Source: Maricaulis sp965242785 (GTDB lineage Bacteria; Pseudomonadota; Alphaproteobacteria; Caulobacterales; Maricaulaceae). Taken from it: a stretch of DNA of 64,000 nucleotides. The position numbers and the translations under genes are program-made. The stretch lies in the NCBI GenBank assembly GCA_965242785.1, contig CBDETA010000004.1, forward strand, positions 1,054,001 through 1,118,000, given 5' to 3'. A model generated the notes under the pieces. That model searched no databases, had not been told where the DNA came from, and saw only the letters and a list, made by a program, of their open reading frames with translations. Numbering within the stretch: the first letter of the stretch is position 1; every line of letters starts with the position of its first letter. Shown piece by piece: positions 25,032 through 33,798 of this stretch.

Positions 25032-26924
25032 ATGCGTAATTCATTCCGGCTGTCGCTTGGGCTGACAGTCTCCTTCCTGGCATTTTCCGCGACGGCTGCC
25101 GGCCAGTCCGACGAGGACGTGGTTCTGGTCACAGGCGCTCGGGCGGGCATCTCGGCAGAGGATGCGACCGCGAGCATCACCCGGCTGGATGCCGATGACA
25201 TGGCCGCGCGCAGCACGGTCTTTCTGGCCGACACGCTGCGGGCGGTTCCCGGCATCGCCGTGTCGCGGTCCGGACCGCCCGGTGCCCTGACCCAGATCCG
25301 GGCCCGGGGCTCGGAAGCCAATCATGTCCTGGTCCTGATCGACGGCATCGAGGCCAACAACCCCTTCACCGGGGAAGCCGATTTCGCTCATTTTGCCTTT
25401 TCCGATCTGGGCTCGATCGAGGTTGCGCGCGGCGAGCAGTCGGCGCTCTGGGGCGCGGACGCCATTGGCGGCGTGATCCGCCTTTCCACGCTCCAGCCTC
25501 AGCGCGAGCTGGAAACCAGCCTGCAGCTGGAGGCGGGCGATTTCGACACCCGGCAGGCCAATGCCCGTGTCGCGACGCGCTTCGAGGATGGTCGTGTGTC
25601 GCTGTCCGCCAGCCGTTTCCAGACCGACGGGATCGATGCATCGGGACAGGGCGGTGAGTCGGACGGTTATGAGAACACCACCGTCGGTCTCGCTGGCGCG
25701 TTTGATTTCAATCCGGTTTTCTCGCTGGAAGGCTCGGCGCGCTGGGTCGGGCATGACGGCCAGTTTGACAGCGATACGGATTTTGACGGCCGTCTGAATG
25801 ATGTCGACCGGTCCAGCCAGGGCGACACGGTCTTTGCGCGCCTGGCCCTGCTGGCCGATCACACGGTCGGCGATGTGGCCGTGGAACATGAGCTGGCTGT
25901 CCAGCTGACCGATGATGCGGTGGAGAATTTCTCGACGGGCGTCTTCACCGGCCGGTCCCTGGGCCAGCGGCTGCAGTCGCATTATCAGGTGACCGGACGC
26001 TGGCAGACGGGTGAGACCCGCCACCGGCTGACCGGCCTCGTTGAGCAGGACCACGACCGGCTGAAATCCTATTCCGGACCGGGGATCGCTTCGAACCAGA
26101 CCCGTACGATCGAAGCCGAGGCCCTGGCGCTGGACTATGGTTTCAGCCAGGGCGCGCTGGATGTGACGGCCTCCGTGCGGCGGGATTTCAATTCCCTGTT
26201 CGACGATGCCACGACCTGGCGCATCGGTGCAGGCTGGGCCTTCGACACGCTGAACGGCCGGGTGCGGGCCTCCTTCGGTGAAGGCGTGAAGAATCCGGGG
26301 ATCTACGAGCTTTATGGCTTTTTTCCGGGCTTTTTCGTCGGCAATCCCAACCTGACGCCAGAACGTTCGACCGGTTGGGAGATCGGCTGGGATCAGACCC
26401 TGCTGGACGGCGCGGCCTTCTGGTCGGTGGTCTATTTCCAGTCGGACCTGGAAGAGGAAATCTACACCGATTTCTCGTCCTTCCCGTCTACGGCACTCAA
26501 TGCGACCGGTCAGTCCGATCGCAGCGGTATCGAGGTCTCCGGCAGCTGGGATGTGACGGCGGACTGGTCGACCTTCGGCTCGGTGACGGTTCTGGAGAGC
26601 GAGGAGAATGGTGTGGCGGAGATCCGTCGTCCGGAATTCCTCGCCTCGCTGACACTGGACTGGCACCCGGTTGGTTCGGACTGGTCGGCGGCTCTGAGCC
26701 TGGATCACACAGGCGACCAGACCGATACCGATTTCGGCACTTTCCAGCCGGTGACGCTGGAGGCCTACACGCTGATGGCGGGTCAGGTGCGCTGGAATGC
26801 GACGGATAAGCTGCAGCTCTATGTCCGCGGCGACAATCTGCTGGACGAGGACTACCAGGATGTCTTTGGCTATCACACGCAAGGTCGCGGGCTTTATCTC
26901 GGCCTGCGTCTGCGCAACGGCTAG
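25032..26924 (+). CDS. btuB: TonB-dependent vitamin B12 receptor BtuB
   Basis: 630 residues. Signal peptide (LSLGLTVSFLAFSATAAGQ), a TonB-box-like DVVLVTG at about 29-35, a plug domain (RSTVFLADTLRAVPGIAVSR, IRARGSEANHVLVLIDGIEANNP, GSIEVARGEQSALWGADAIGG) and a long beta-barrel ending LGLRLRNG with the terminal aromatic/leucine pattern. The B12 riboswitch upstream and the btuFCD genes downstream fix the substrate as cobalamin or a corrinoid. Start at ATG 25032 behind GGAGGCGTGACATC; an apparent longer frame runs through the riboswitch and is not the gene. It imports cobalamin through the outer membrane using TonB energy. Confidence 0.95.
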   Translation: MRNSFRLSLGLTVSFLAFSATAAGQSDEDVVLVTGARAGISAEDATASITRLDADDMAARSTVFLADTLRAVPGIAVSRSGPPGALTQIRARGSEANHVLVLIDGIEANNPFTGEADFAHFAFSDLGSIEVARGEQSALWGADAIGGVIRLSTLQPQRELETSLQLEAGDFDTRQANARVATRFEDGRVSLSASRFQTDGIDASGQGGESDGYENTTVGLAGAFDFNPVFSLEGSARWVGHDGQFDSDTDFDGRLNDVDRSSQGDTVFARLALLADHTVGDVAVEHELAVQLTDDAVENFSTGVFTGRSLGQRLQSHYQVTGRWQTGETRHRLTGLVEQDHDRLKSYSGPGIASNQTRTIEAEALALDYGFSQGALDVTASVRRDFNSLFDDATTWRIGAGWAFDTLNGRVRASFGEGVKNPGIYELYGFFPGFFVGNPNLTPERSTGWEIGWDQTLLDGAAFWSVVYFQSDLEEEIYTDFSSFPSTALNATGQSDRSGIEVSGSWDVTADWSTFGSVTVLESEENGVAEIRRPEFLASLTLDWHPVGSDWSAALSLDHTGDQTDTDFGTFQPVTLEAYTLMAGQVRWNATDKLQLYVRGDNLLDEDYQDVFGYHTQGRGLYLGLRLRNG

Positions 26925-27735
26925 TCCGGCCCTGGCCGGAAACGGGGTCACGGTGCCGCCTTCGGGCGGCATCGTGTCCACCGGCCTGTGCGCGGACGCT
27001 TATGTGCTGGCTCTGGTCGAGCCCACGCGCATCGCCGCCCTGTCCTGGCAGGTGGATCAGGCGCTGTCGCAAGCCCCGGACTGGGCGCGCGAGCGGCCCG
27101 TCGCTTGGGTGGATGCCGAGCGGCTCTACGCCCTGTCACCGGACCTGACGGTGTTTGATGCGGGCAGCGGCGGACGTGTGGCGCGGCTGCTGGACCGGGC
27201 TGGGCTGGCGCAAGTGCAGCTCATCTGGGGCGATGATTTCGACACCGTGCGCGCCAATTTCCGGGCCCTGGGCGCGGTGACGCAGTCCAGGGAAGCGGCG
27301 GAAGCTGCGATCGGGCAACTGGACCAACGGCTGGCGGAGCTGGCCCGGCGAGCTGAGGCGCGCGGGACGGTTCCGCGCGTGCTCTATCTCAGCGCATCAG
27401 GCGCCTCGGCGGGCAGCGGGACCTATATCGATGCCGCCATCACGGCAGCGGGTGGCCGCAATGTCATGGCCGATGCCGGCATCCAGGGCTGGACCCGGTC
27501 CGATCCGGAACTGTTTCTGACAATCGAGGCGGATATCGTGCTGACGAGTTTCTTCACCGACGGCTTTCTGTCGACCTCCAATCACGCGCGCCATCATGCG
27601 GCCTACCGGCGGGTGCTGGACGGTGTTGTTCGTGCCGATATCCCGGCCGGTCACTGGCCGTGTGCCGGGCCGCACCTGATCGACGCCGCAGAACGCATCG
27701 CCGGGGTCATTGATGACTGGGAGGCCGGGCAGTGA
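26860..27735 (+). CDS. btuF: Cobalamin ABC transporter substrate-binding protein BtuF
   Basis: 291 residues from ATG 26860. The start gives a good signal peptide (MSLAITRKVAGFISACVC to ASPALA) and lies inside the 3' end of btuB in another frame, a 65-base overlap. The mature part has the two-lobed siderophore/cobalamin binding fold: IVSTGLCADAYVLALVEPTRIAALSW, RVLYLSASGASAGSGTYIDAAITAAGG, EADIVLTSFFTDG. It should deliver B12 in the periplasm to BtuCD. The upstream in-frame ATG at 26797 would place the coding start deep in btuB without a signal peptide and is rejected. Confidence 0.88.
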   Translation: MSLAITRKVAGFISACVCATASPALAGNGVTVPPSGGIVSTGLCADAYVLALVEPTRIAALSWQVDQALSQAPDWARERPVAWVDAERLYALSPDLTVFDAGSGGRVARLLDRAGLAQVQLIWGDDFDTVRANFRALGAVTQSREAAEAAIGQLDQRLAELARRAEARGTVPRVLYLSASGASAGSGTYIDAAITAAGGRNVMADAGIQGWTRSDPELFLTIEADIVLTSFFTDGFLSTSNHARHHAAYRRVLDGVVRADIPAGHWPCAGPHLIDAAERIAGVIDDWEAGQ

Positions 27736-28721
27736 CGGTTTTTCGCCTCAACCTCCTGCTCGCCGCTGCGTTGATCCTGGCGAGCCTGGCCTATCTGGCG
27801 ATCAGGCCGCCGGGACTGAGTGGAGCGGCCGTGGCCGGTCTGTGGCGCGGTGCGGAAACGCTGGACGCGCTGATCCTGCGCGAGCTGAGATTGCCGCGGC
27901 TGTGCCTGGGCCTGGTGATCGGGGCCGGACTGGGCGGGGCCGGGGCGGTGATGCAGGGCTATCTGCGCAATCCGCTGGCCGATCCAGGCGTCATCGGTGT
28001 GTCGGCCGGTGCCGGGCTGGGCGCGGTGACGGCGCTCTATTTCGGCTGGTCGGCGGCCTTTGCGCTGGCCCTGCCGCTGGGCGGAGTGGCCGGGGCGGCG
28101 GCAAGTGTCGTGCTTCTGTTCCTGATTGCGGGACGGGGCGCTTCGGCGACAACGCTGATCCTGTCCGGCGTGGCGGTGAACGCGCTGGCCGGCGCGCTGA
28201 CGGCCCTGTTGATGAATCTGGCGCCCAATCCCTGGGCGCTGGCCGAGATCGCCTACTGGCTGATGGGGTCACTGGCCGATGCCAGCTGGAATGAGGTCCT
28301 GTTTGCCGCGCCATTGATTGCGCTGGGGCTGGCAGTGCTGCTGGTCATTTCGCCCGGGCTGGACGCGCTGAGCCTGGGCGAGGACACGGCGGTCAGCCTG
28401 GGTGTTCACCCCGGACAGCTGCGCGCCGGCGTGGTGGCGGGCGGAGCGCTGGCGGTTGGCGCGGGTGTTGCGGTGGCCGGCGCGATCGGCTTTGTCGGCC
28501 TGGTGGTGCCGCATCTCTTGCGGCCGCTGGTGGCCCACCGTCCGGCGGCGCTGGTCCTGCCGTCCATGCTGGGCGGAGCGCTCCTCGTGGTGCTGGCCGA
28601 TCTCTTCCTGCGACTGGTCTCCGGACCCGGCCTGCCGCTCTATCTGGGCGTCCTGACCGCGCTGCTGGGCACGCCCTTCTTCCTCTGGCTGGTGCGGTCC
28701 TCGCAAAAGGTGGCGCCATGA
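27732..28721 (+). CDS. btuC: Cobalamin ABC transporter permease BtuC
   Basis: 329 residues, FecCD family permease with about ten membrane helices. Landmarks are LRELRLPRLCLGLVIGAGLGGAGAVMQGYLRNPLADPGVIGVSAGAGLGA and, near the end, IGFVGLVVPHLLRPLVAHR and a GTPFFLWLVRSS C-terminus. The start is GTG at 27732 in GTGA, overlapping the btuF stop by 4 bases. It forms the inner membrane channel with BtuD. Confidence 0.93.
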   Translation: MTVFRLNLLLAAALILASLAYLAIRPPGLSGAAVAGLWRGAETLDALILRELRLPRLCLGLVIGAGLGGAGAVMQGYLRNPLADPGVIGVSAGAGLGAVTALYFGWSAAFALALPLGGVAGAAASVVLLFLIAGRGASATTLILSGVAVNALAGALTALLMNLAPNPWALAEIAYWLMGSLADASWNEVLFAAPLIALGLAVLLVISPGLDALSLGEDTAVSLGVHPGQLRAGVVAGGALAVGAGVAVAGAIGFVGLVVPHLLRPLVAHRPAALVLPSMLGGALLVVLADLFLRLVSGPGLPLYLGVLTALLGTPFFLWLVRSSQKVAP

Positions 28722-29485
28722 CCGATCTGAGATTCACGGATGCTGGATTTGGCTATGGTGAGCGTCCTGTGCTGGGCGGGCTCGACCTGGCCCTGGCACC
28801 CGCCGGACTGACAGCCTTGGTAGGGCCGAACGGCGCAGGCAAGTCGACCTGTCTCAAGCTGGCAGCCGGACTGCTGGAGCCCTCGGGAGGTGGGGTTCAA
28901 CTGGACGGTCGCAGCGTGGCTGCGATGCCGCCGCGCGAGCGGGCCCGGCGGATTGCCTATCTGGCCCCGGACGGCCGGCTGGCCTGGCCGATGCCGGCCG
29001 AGGCGGTGGTGGCGCTGGGGCGCGTGCCCTGGCGTCAGCCCTTGCGGGCGCTGGGCGAAGCCGACAAGGCGGCGATCGAGGCTGCGATGCGGCGCACCGG
29101 CGTGACGCAACTGGCCGACCGCCGCTTCGACACGCTGTCCTCGGGAGAAAAGGCGCGCGTGCTGATGGCGCGTGTCCTGGCGGTCGGTGCCGGTCTCATC
29201 GTGCTGGACGAGCCGACGGCGGCGCTGGATGTCCGCCATCAGCTGGAACTGATGGACATCCTCAAGGCCGAGGCCCGCAACGGCGCGCAGATCCTGGTCG
29301 CTGTCCACGCTCTGGACCTGGCTGCGCGCTATGCCGACCGTGTGCTGGTGATGCAGGAGGGGCGGCTGGTCGCCGACGGACCGGCGCACGCCGCGCTGGG
29401 AGAGGCGGTCGTGCGCGATGTGTTCGGGGTCGAGGCACCCGGCGGGATCCAGCCCACTGAGCTGGGTGTCACCCCGCCAGCCTGA
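28718..29485 (+). CDS. btuD: Cobalamin ABC transporter ATPase BtuD
   Basis: 255 residues. Walker A GPNGAGKST, signature LSSGEKARV, Walker B LIVLDEPTAALD, H-loop in VAVHALD. It hydrolyses ATP to drive BtuC. The ATG overlaps the btuC stop by 4 bases and it is the last gene of the btuBFCD unit. The convergent Mrp gene ends one base after its stop, so no terminator is visible between them. Confidence 0.93.
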   Translation: MTDLRFTDAGFGYGERPVLGGLDLALAPAGLTALVGPNGAGKSTCLKLAAGLLEPSGGGVQLDGRSVAAMPPRERARRIAYLAPDGRLAWPMPAEAVVALGRVPWRQPLRALGEADKAAIEAAMRRTGVTQLADRRFDTLSSGEKARVLMARVLAVGAGLIVLDEPTAALDVRHQLELMDILKAEARNGAQILVAVHALDLAARYADRVLVMQEGRLVADGPAHAALGEAVVRDVFGVEAPGGIQPTELGVTPPA

Positions 29486-30577
29486 TCAGTCGGCGAAGCG
29501 GATGTCCGGGGCCGGCTTGCTGACCATCTCGGCTGCGTCGAGCGCCGCCCGCGCTGCCTTGCGGAACGCCGTGCCGACAGGACCGTCGTCCAGCGCGATG
29601 GGCTCGCCAGCATCCGAGCGTGTGCGCAGGTCCGGATGCAGCGGGATCTCGCCGAGATAGGCCAGACCCAGCGCCTCCGCTTCGGCCTTCACGCCGCCAT
29701 GACCGAAAATGTGGCTGGCTTCGCCGCAGTGCGGGCATAGAAAGACGCTCATATTCTCGATCATGCCGAGAATGGGAACATGGGTTTGCTCGAACAGGTG
29801 CATGGCCTTGCGGGCATCGTCCAGCGCCAGGTCCTGGGGCGTGGAGACGATCACGGCGCCATCCACCGGCAGGTCCTGGGCGATGGCCAGCTGGGCATCG
29901 CCGGTGCCGGGCGGCAGGTCGATGATCAGCACGTCGGCTGCACCCCAATTGGTGTCGGTCATGAACTGCCGGATGGCGCCCTGGACCATCGGTCCGCGCC
30001 AGACCACGGCGGCGCCGGGCTTCACCACGAAACCCATCGAGATCACCTTGACGCCATGCGCCTCAACCGGTTCGACGCCGGCGTCGGACTTGCGTAGGCC
30101 GGGCACATCGGTGAGGCCGAAGAGGCGAGGGGCCGAGGGGCCGTAGATGTCGGCATCCAGCAGGCCGACCTTCAGGCCTTCCCGCGCCAGGGCGACGGCA
30201 AGATTGGCCGAAACGGTGGACTTGCCGACACCGCCCTTGCCGGAGGCGACGGCGATGATCCGTTTGGCAGGTTTGGCCTTGCCCGTCGCAGCAGGCTTGT
30301 GAGCGTGTGCTTTTGGCTTGGGCGCGGATTTCTGGCTGTCGCGGTGGGCGGTCATGACGACGCGGACGCGATCCACGCCATCAAGCGCGGTGAGCGCAGT
30401 TTCGATTTCAGGGCGCAGCCGATCGAGATCCGGATTTCCGGCCACCGGCGGATAGAGAATCACGGTCGCCGTAGAGCCGCTGAGCAAGGCGGACTCGACC
30501 CGGCCGGCATCGACGATCGGGCGGCCGGACTGTTTCTCGGTCACCGTGTTGAGTGCAGCGCGCAAATTCGGATCCAT
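29486..30577 (-). CDS. Mrp/ApbC family iron-sulfur carrier ATPase
   Basis: 363 residues. An N-terminal DUF59/MIP18-like segment (about 1-95) is followed by an Ala/Lys/Pro linker and a P-loop domain with deviant Walker A SGKGGVGKSTVSANLAVALA, DADIYGPSAPRL, LIIDLPPGTGDAQ and the CxxC iron-sulfur site in FLCPHCGE. Mrp proteins bind and transfer [4Fe-4S] clusters to apo-enzymes. Length and order are standard. Monocistronic, convergent with btuD. Confidence 0.94.
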   Translation of the reverse strand: MDPNLRAALNTVTEKQSGRPIVDAGRVESALLSGSTATVILYPPVAGNPDLDRLRPEIETALTALDGVDRVRVVMTAHRDSQKSAPKPKAHAHKPAATGKAKPAKRIIAVASGKGGVGKSTVSANLAVALAREGLKVGLLDADIYGPSAPRLFGLTDVPGLRKSDAGVEPVEAHGVKVISMGFVVKPGAAVVWRGPMVQGAIRQFMTDTNWGAADVLIIDLPPGTGDAQLAIAQDLPVDGAVIVSTPQDLALDDARKAMHLFEQTHVPILGMIENMSVFLCPHCGEASHIFGHGGVKAEAEALGLAYLGEIPLHPDLRTRSDAGEPIALDDGPVGTAFRKAARAALDAAEMVSKPAPDIRFAD

Positions 30578-30646
30578 GCCATCCCTCCAAGCGTGCTGAT
30601 GACATAGGCGCTGGTCGAAGCCGGATAAAGGTGCAGCTGCAGGGCG

Positions 30647-31288
30647 TCAGGCCAGGCCGGCCTGAACTGCAATGCGCACCAGGCGCGCGCTGGAACTGAC
30701 GGATAGTTTGCTCATCATGTTTTCCCGGTGTTTGCGCACCGTGGCCGGAGAGATGCACAGCTCGCTGGCAATCGTGTCGATGGCCTGGCCGCGCCCCAGG
30801 CTGCGCAGGATCTCACGTTCACGCGAGGTCAACGTGTCTATGGCCAGCAGGCCGGGTGGCTGGGCAGCAGGCCGCATTGTTTCAGGCGTCGCCCGGGAGC
30901 TCTGTCCGAGGGCCTGCACGACGAGGTCGAAGAGCGTCTCGACAGGGTCCTGCTTGTGAAAGAACAGGCCGGTATAACCGGCCATGCCGGTTCGTTCGGA
31001 TTCGGAGAGGGCAGAACCGGTCATCAGGATGCAGGGCAGTGCCGGAGCGTGCCGGCGCAGGTGAGCGATGGCCTCCAGCCCGGTCTGGCCTGCGAGTCCG
31101 AAGTCGATGATGGCGATGTCGAACGCGTCAAGACGGGTCTGTGGCAACAGGCCGGCAAGACCACCGAGAATCTTGCTTCCTGCGATCAGGCCATGGGCCT
31201 GAAGCGCCTGTGCGACCCCGTCGGCAACGATGCGATGATCGTCAATGATCAACGCGATGGGTCCATCTTTTGCGTTTGGCGGGTTCAT
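30647..31288 (-). CDS. NarL/LuxR-type response regulator
   Basis: 213 residues. The receiver has IIDDHRIVADG, phosphoacceptor Asp62 in AIIDFGLAGQTG, and Lys in FFHKQDP. The LuxR helix-turn-helix follows at about 150-213 with LTSREREILRSLGRGQAIDTIA and ISPATVRKHRENMMSKL. It is divergent from the kinase gene at 31368 with only about 80 bases between starts, so a shared regulatory region and a cognate pair are likely. The ATG at 31288 follows a weak purine-rich site. Confidence 0.93.
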   Translation of the reverse strand: MNPPNAKDGPIALIIDDHRIVADGVAQALQAHGLIAGSKILGGLAGLLPQTRLDAFDIAIIDFGLAGQTGLEAIAHLRRHAPALPCILMTGSALSESERTGMAGYTGLFFHKQDPVETLFDLVVQALGQSSRATPETMRPAAQPPGLLAIDTLTSREREILRSLGRGQAIDTIASELCISPATVRKHRENMMSKLSVSSSARLVRIAVQAGLA

Positions 31289-31367
31289 TCTACAAAGTGG
31301 CGTTGAATTGCGGCTCGGGCACTATGAACAAGAAGAGTGCCGCGGCAAGGCGGGGAGCGCCAGAAAA

Positions 31368-32741
31368 ATGAATCGTGTCGAGTTTCCCAGGCTCCGGTTG
31401 CTCACCGGAGTGTTTGAGGACGCCGGATTGGAGCGGGACTATCGCGATGCCACGTGGCGTCAGTCCGTCCGGCTGGCTTCCTTCATCGCGTTGGCAACAG
31501 CATTGATCTGGCTGGTATCGATCAGCCACGAGCTTCAGATTATTGACACTTTTCCCGGGGCCGCCCTTGTCATAGCAGGGCGGGTCTTTTTTGCCGTTTG
31601 CGGCGTTCTGGCGGCAGCCTATTGGCTGACGCGGCCGGTTCAGGAATCCAGGCAGAGCGGATCTGTTGTCCTGGCGGTATGGATGGCCGTCTATCTGGTC
31701 GAGATCTTTGCAGTCTCGCTCACTTATCTGAGCCTGGAGCAAACCCAGCAGGGTCTCGCCGACAGATTCCTGGCGACTTCATTCTGGATCACGTTGACGC
31801 TGGGCCTTGTGGGCATCGTCAATTTTGGATTTCCCCGTCACGCCCTGTTATTCGGCTTGGCCTGCATGGTTTGGTATATCGGCCTTCTGGTCGGTTTCCG
31901 GCCCGCCGATCCGCGACCATATCTGATCGGCGGCTCAAGCATGCTGATCACTCTGGTCATTCTGTTTCTCAGCGTTGGATTGCTGGGGCGTGTCGGGCGC
32001 CGCAGCCACTACCTGAAGATTGTCTTGGAACAGGCACGTCAGAAGGCTGAGGATGTGAACGGTGTGCTGGCGCTCTTGCTGACCTCGACCGGTCACGACG
32101 CCCGGCAGCCCCTGTTCGCGCTGGACGCCAATGCGGCGTCCCTTCGGGTGGCCCTGCAGCGGCAGGACATTGAACTGGCCAAGGCATTGGCCGACCAACA
32201 GCGCGACCTGACACGCACAGTGTCGCACATCCTGTCATCGGTCCTGGAATTGTCCCGGGCTGAACGAAACCTGCCGGGTTGGGAAGTGAGGGAGGCTGTG
32301 TCGGTTCAGTCCTTGATGGATGGTGTGGCGGAGCAAGTTGCCGACCTGGTGGATGCGGATGCCATCGAGTTGAAGGTCCGGCCCTCCGCGCTGACCGTTC
32401 TGACAAATCCGGCGATGGCCGACCGGATTCTGCTGAATCTGCTGGTCAATGCCGTCCGCCACTCCGGATCACGCCGCGTTCTTTTGGCCGCTCGGCGCCG
32501 GGGGGGGCGGGTCTGTGTACAGGTGCTGGATAATGGGTGTGGCTTGGCCGAACGTCCGCTGGAACTTGCCAGCGCCGACTATTTTGTATCCCGGTTATCC
32601 GGCTCTCAGCCGGGATCCGGCTTCGGCCTGGATCTGGTGTTCCGGATGACGCAGCTGATCGAGGCGGATCTGCGCGTTCGCTCGCGTCCCGGCGCTGGCG
32701 TTGCTGCGTCCTTGTGTTTGCCCGAGAGCCTTTCAGTCTGA
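31368..32741 (+). CDS. Membrane histidine kinase with degenerate H box
   Basis: 457 residues from ATG 31368 (GGGGAG 10 bases upstream). About six hydrophobic helices span 35-210, with no recognised extracytoplasmic sensor domain. A coiled region then leads to the phosphoacceptor His243 in STGHDARQPLFALD, an H box of the SHDLRQP type. The ATPase has ILLNLLVNAVRHSGS, LDNGCGLAERP and GSGFGLDLVFRM. Output is probably through the divergent LuxR-type regulator. The sensing mechanism is presumably within the membrane block. Confidence 0.9.
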   Translation: MNRVEFPRLRLLTGVFEDAGLERDYRDATWRQSVRLASFIALATALIWLVSISHELQIIDTFPGAALVIAGRVFFAVCGVLAAAYWLTRPVQESRQSGSVVLAVWMAVYLVEIFAVSLTYLSLEQTQQGLADRFLATSFWITLTLGLVGIVNFGFPRHALLFGLACMVWYIGLLVGFRPADPRPYLIGGSSMLITLVILFLSVGLLGRVGRRSHYLKIVLEQARQKAEDVNGVLALLLTSTGHDARQPLFALDANAASLRVALQRQDIELAKALADQQRDLTRTVSHILSSVLELSRAERNLPGWEVREAVSVQSLMDGVAEQVADLVDADAIELKVRPSALTVLTNPAMADRILLNLLVNAVRHSGSRRVLLAARRRGGRVCVQVLDNGCGLAERPLELASADYFVSRLSGSQPGSGFGLDLVFRMTQLIEADLRVRSRPGAGVAASLCLPESLSV

Positions 32742-32835
32742 CGCTCCTAAAATACGATGATTGCCGTATTCCACGCCGATGGCGGATATGGTGAATCCAC
32801 TCCCGAAAGGCAGATGCTGAACCGGGGGAGGTGGC

Positions 32836-33183
32836 ATGCATTGGCTGGACTGGATTTGGCCGGGAAACCGGCAGCGACGACGCGCCCGGGAACTGGCCAC
32901 CCAGCCGGATTCACTCAGGGTCATACGGTCTGGGCATCCCGACTTGCACATGCCGTCGCCTGGCGCCGCAAGCAGGCGGGAACATGCTTCAGCTTGCCTG
33001 GTCGGTCCGGTGGCGCCGCCCCCCTTCCCGCCGGGGCATCCGCGTCGGGAGATCGAGCGCCTCAACCAGGCCGGATTCGAGAGTCGCGTCACCGCTCGCG
33101 GCCGGTTTGCACACGACTCTGAGTCAGGTGGGTCGAAGACCTTTTCGGAGCCCAGCCAGACCGAGTTGGAGCCGGCTCCCTGA
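32836..33183 (+). CDS. Small hypothetical basic/Pro-rich protein
   Basis: 115 residues beginning MHWLDWIWPGNRQRRRAREL. A strong ribosome site (GGGGGAGGTGGC) is directly before the ATG, and the C-terminal half (REIERLNQAGFESRVTARG) shows high GC at third codon positions like real genes here. A good terminator lies 70 bases past the stop. No signal peptide, family or motif is recognised; a long Pro/Gly/Ala stretch in the middle looks disordered. The competing frames, including one overlapping on the minus strand, look less protein-like. Confidence 0.45.
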   Translation: MHWLDWIWPGNRQRRRARELATQPDSLRVIRSGHPDLHMPSPGAASRREHASACLVGPVAPPPFPPGHPRREIERLNQAGFESRVTARGRFAHDSESGGSKTFSEPSQTELEPAP

Positions 33184-33255
33184 AACCCGGCGCACGGGTC
33201 CTCACCCATTTCCCGTGCGTCACCCCCGCTGGTCCTGCTGTCGCGGTGCCAGTGA

Positions 33256-33296
33256 GGAACGGTCGGCATCGCCCAGATGCCGGCCGTTCCGTTTTT
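33256..33296 (+). terminator. Rho-independent terminator after the small hypothetical gene
   Basis: GGAACGGTCGGCATC and GATGCCGGCCGTTCC form a 15-bp stem with one G-U pair around GCCCA, followed by GTTTTTC. It ends a plus-strand transcript 70 to 110 bases past the stop at 33183. Confidence 0.88.
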
Positions 33297-33377
33297 CAGG
33301 CAAGAATTGCAGACACGGCACAATGGCCCCGGGGCGGCCGGGAGCGGCCGGCGGCGGTTTCAAATCTGGAAGATGGA

Positions 33378-33452
33378 TGGTGGGCGATACTGGGATTGAA
33401 CCAGTGACCCCTTCGATGTCAACGAAGTGCTCTCCCGCTGAGCTAATCGCCC
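33378..33452 (-). tRNA. tRNA-Val, anticodon GAC
   Basis: Minus strand: acceptor GGGCGAT pairs ATCGCCC, D arm GCTC..GAGC, anticodon stem CTTCG/CGAAG enclosing TTGACAT (anticodon GAC), T arm ACTGG TTCAATC CCAGT, discriminator A, and encoded CCA. All arms fold cleanly. GAC reads GUC and GUU valine codons. Confidence 0.97.
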
Positions 33453-33511
33453 ATCCGATGCAGGGAGCCGGGTTTCTAGCCTCCACTCGCGCCGAGCGCA
33501 AGCCGTGTATG

Positions 33512-33555
33512 TGCAGCAAAGCCAGTCGATTGCAGCAAGCCGGTGATTTGCTGCA
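33512..33555. promoter_or_regulatory. Cluster of TGCAGCAA motifs upstream of the TonB receptor gene
   Basis: Three exact copies of the octamer TGCAGCAA lie at 33512-33519 (+), 33531-33538 (+) and 33548-33555 (-). The last copy is inside the dyad ATTTGCTGCAAAT (33546-33558). A one-mismatch copy TGCAACAA lies at 33637-33644. The spacing is 19 and 17 bases. They lie in the 346-base gap between tRNA-Val and the TonB-dependent receptor gene, about 245-290 bases upstream of its start, and are plausible operator sites for a TonB-receptor regulator. I saw no regulator gene beside them. Confidence 0.4.
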
Positions 33556-33798
33556 AATTCGCCCTCCGCGGGAGGTCTTTCCGGTCAGTTCGCCTAACCA
33601 ACGCATGAGGGCGGCATGAACGGCCTATGTCTTTTTTGCAACAATTTTTGTCGAACTACCTGATTGCAGTGGACAGAGCTTTCAAGTCGCAGCGGGGTTG
33701 GACATAGTGCGGCGCAGGTAGGGGTAACCCAACCGTGTCTGTTTGAGGCCGAAAAATCGGGCCCGTGCAGGCGTTCAGATACACAAAGGGGTACAATC

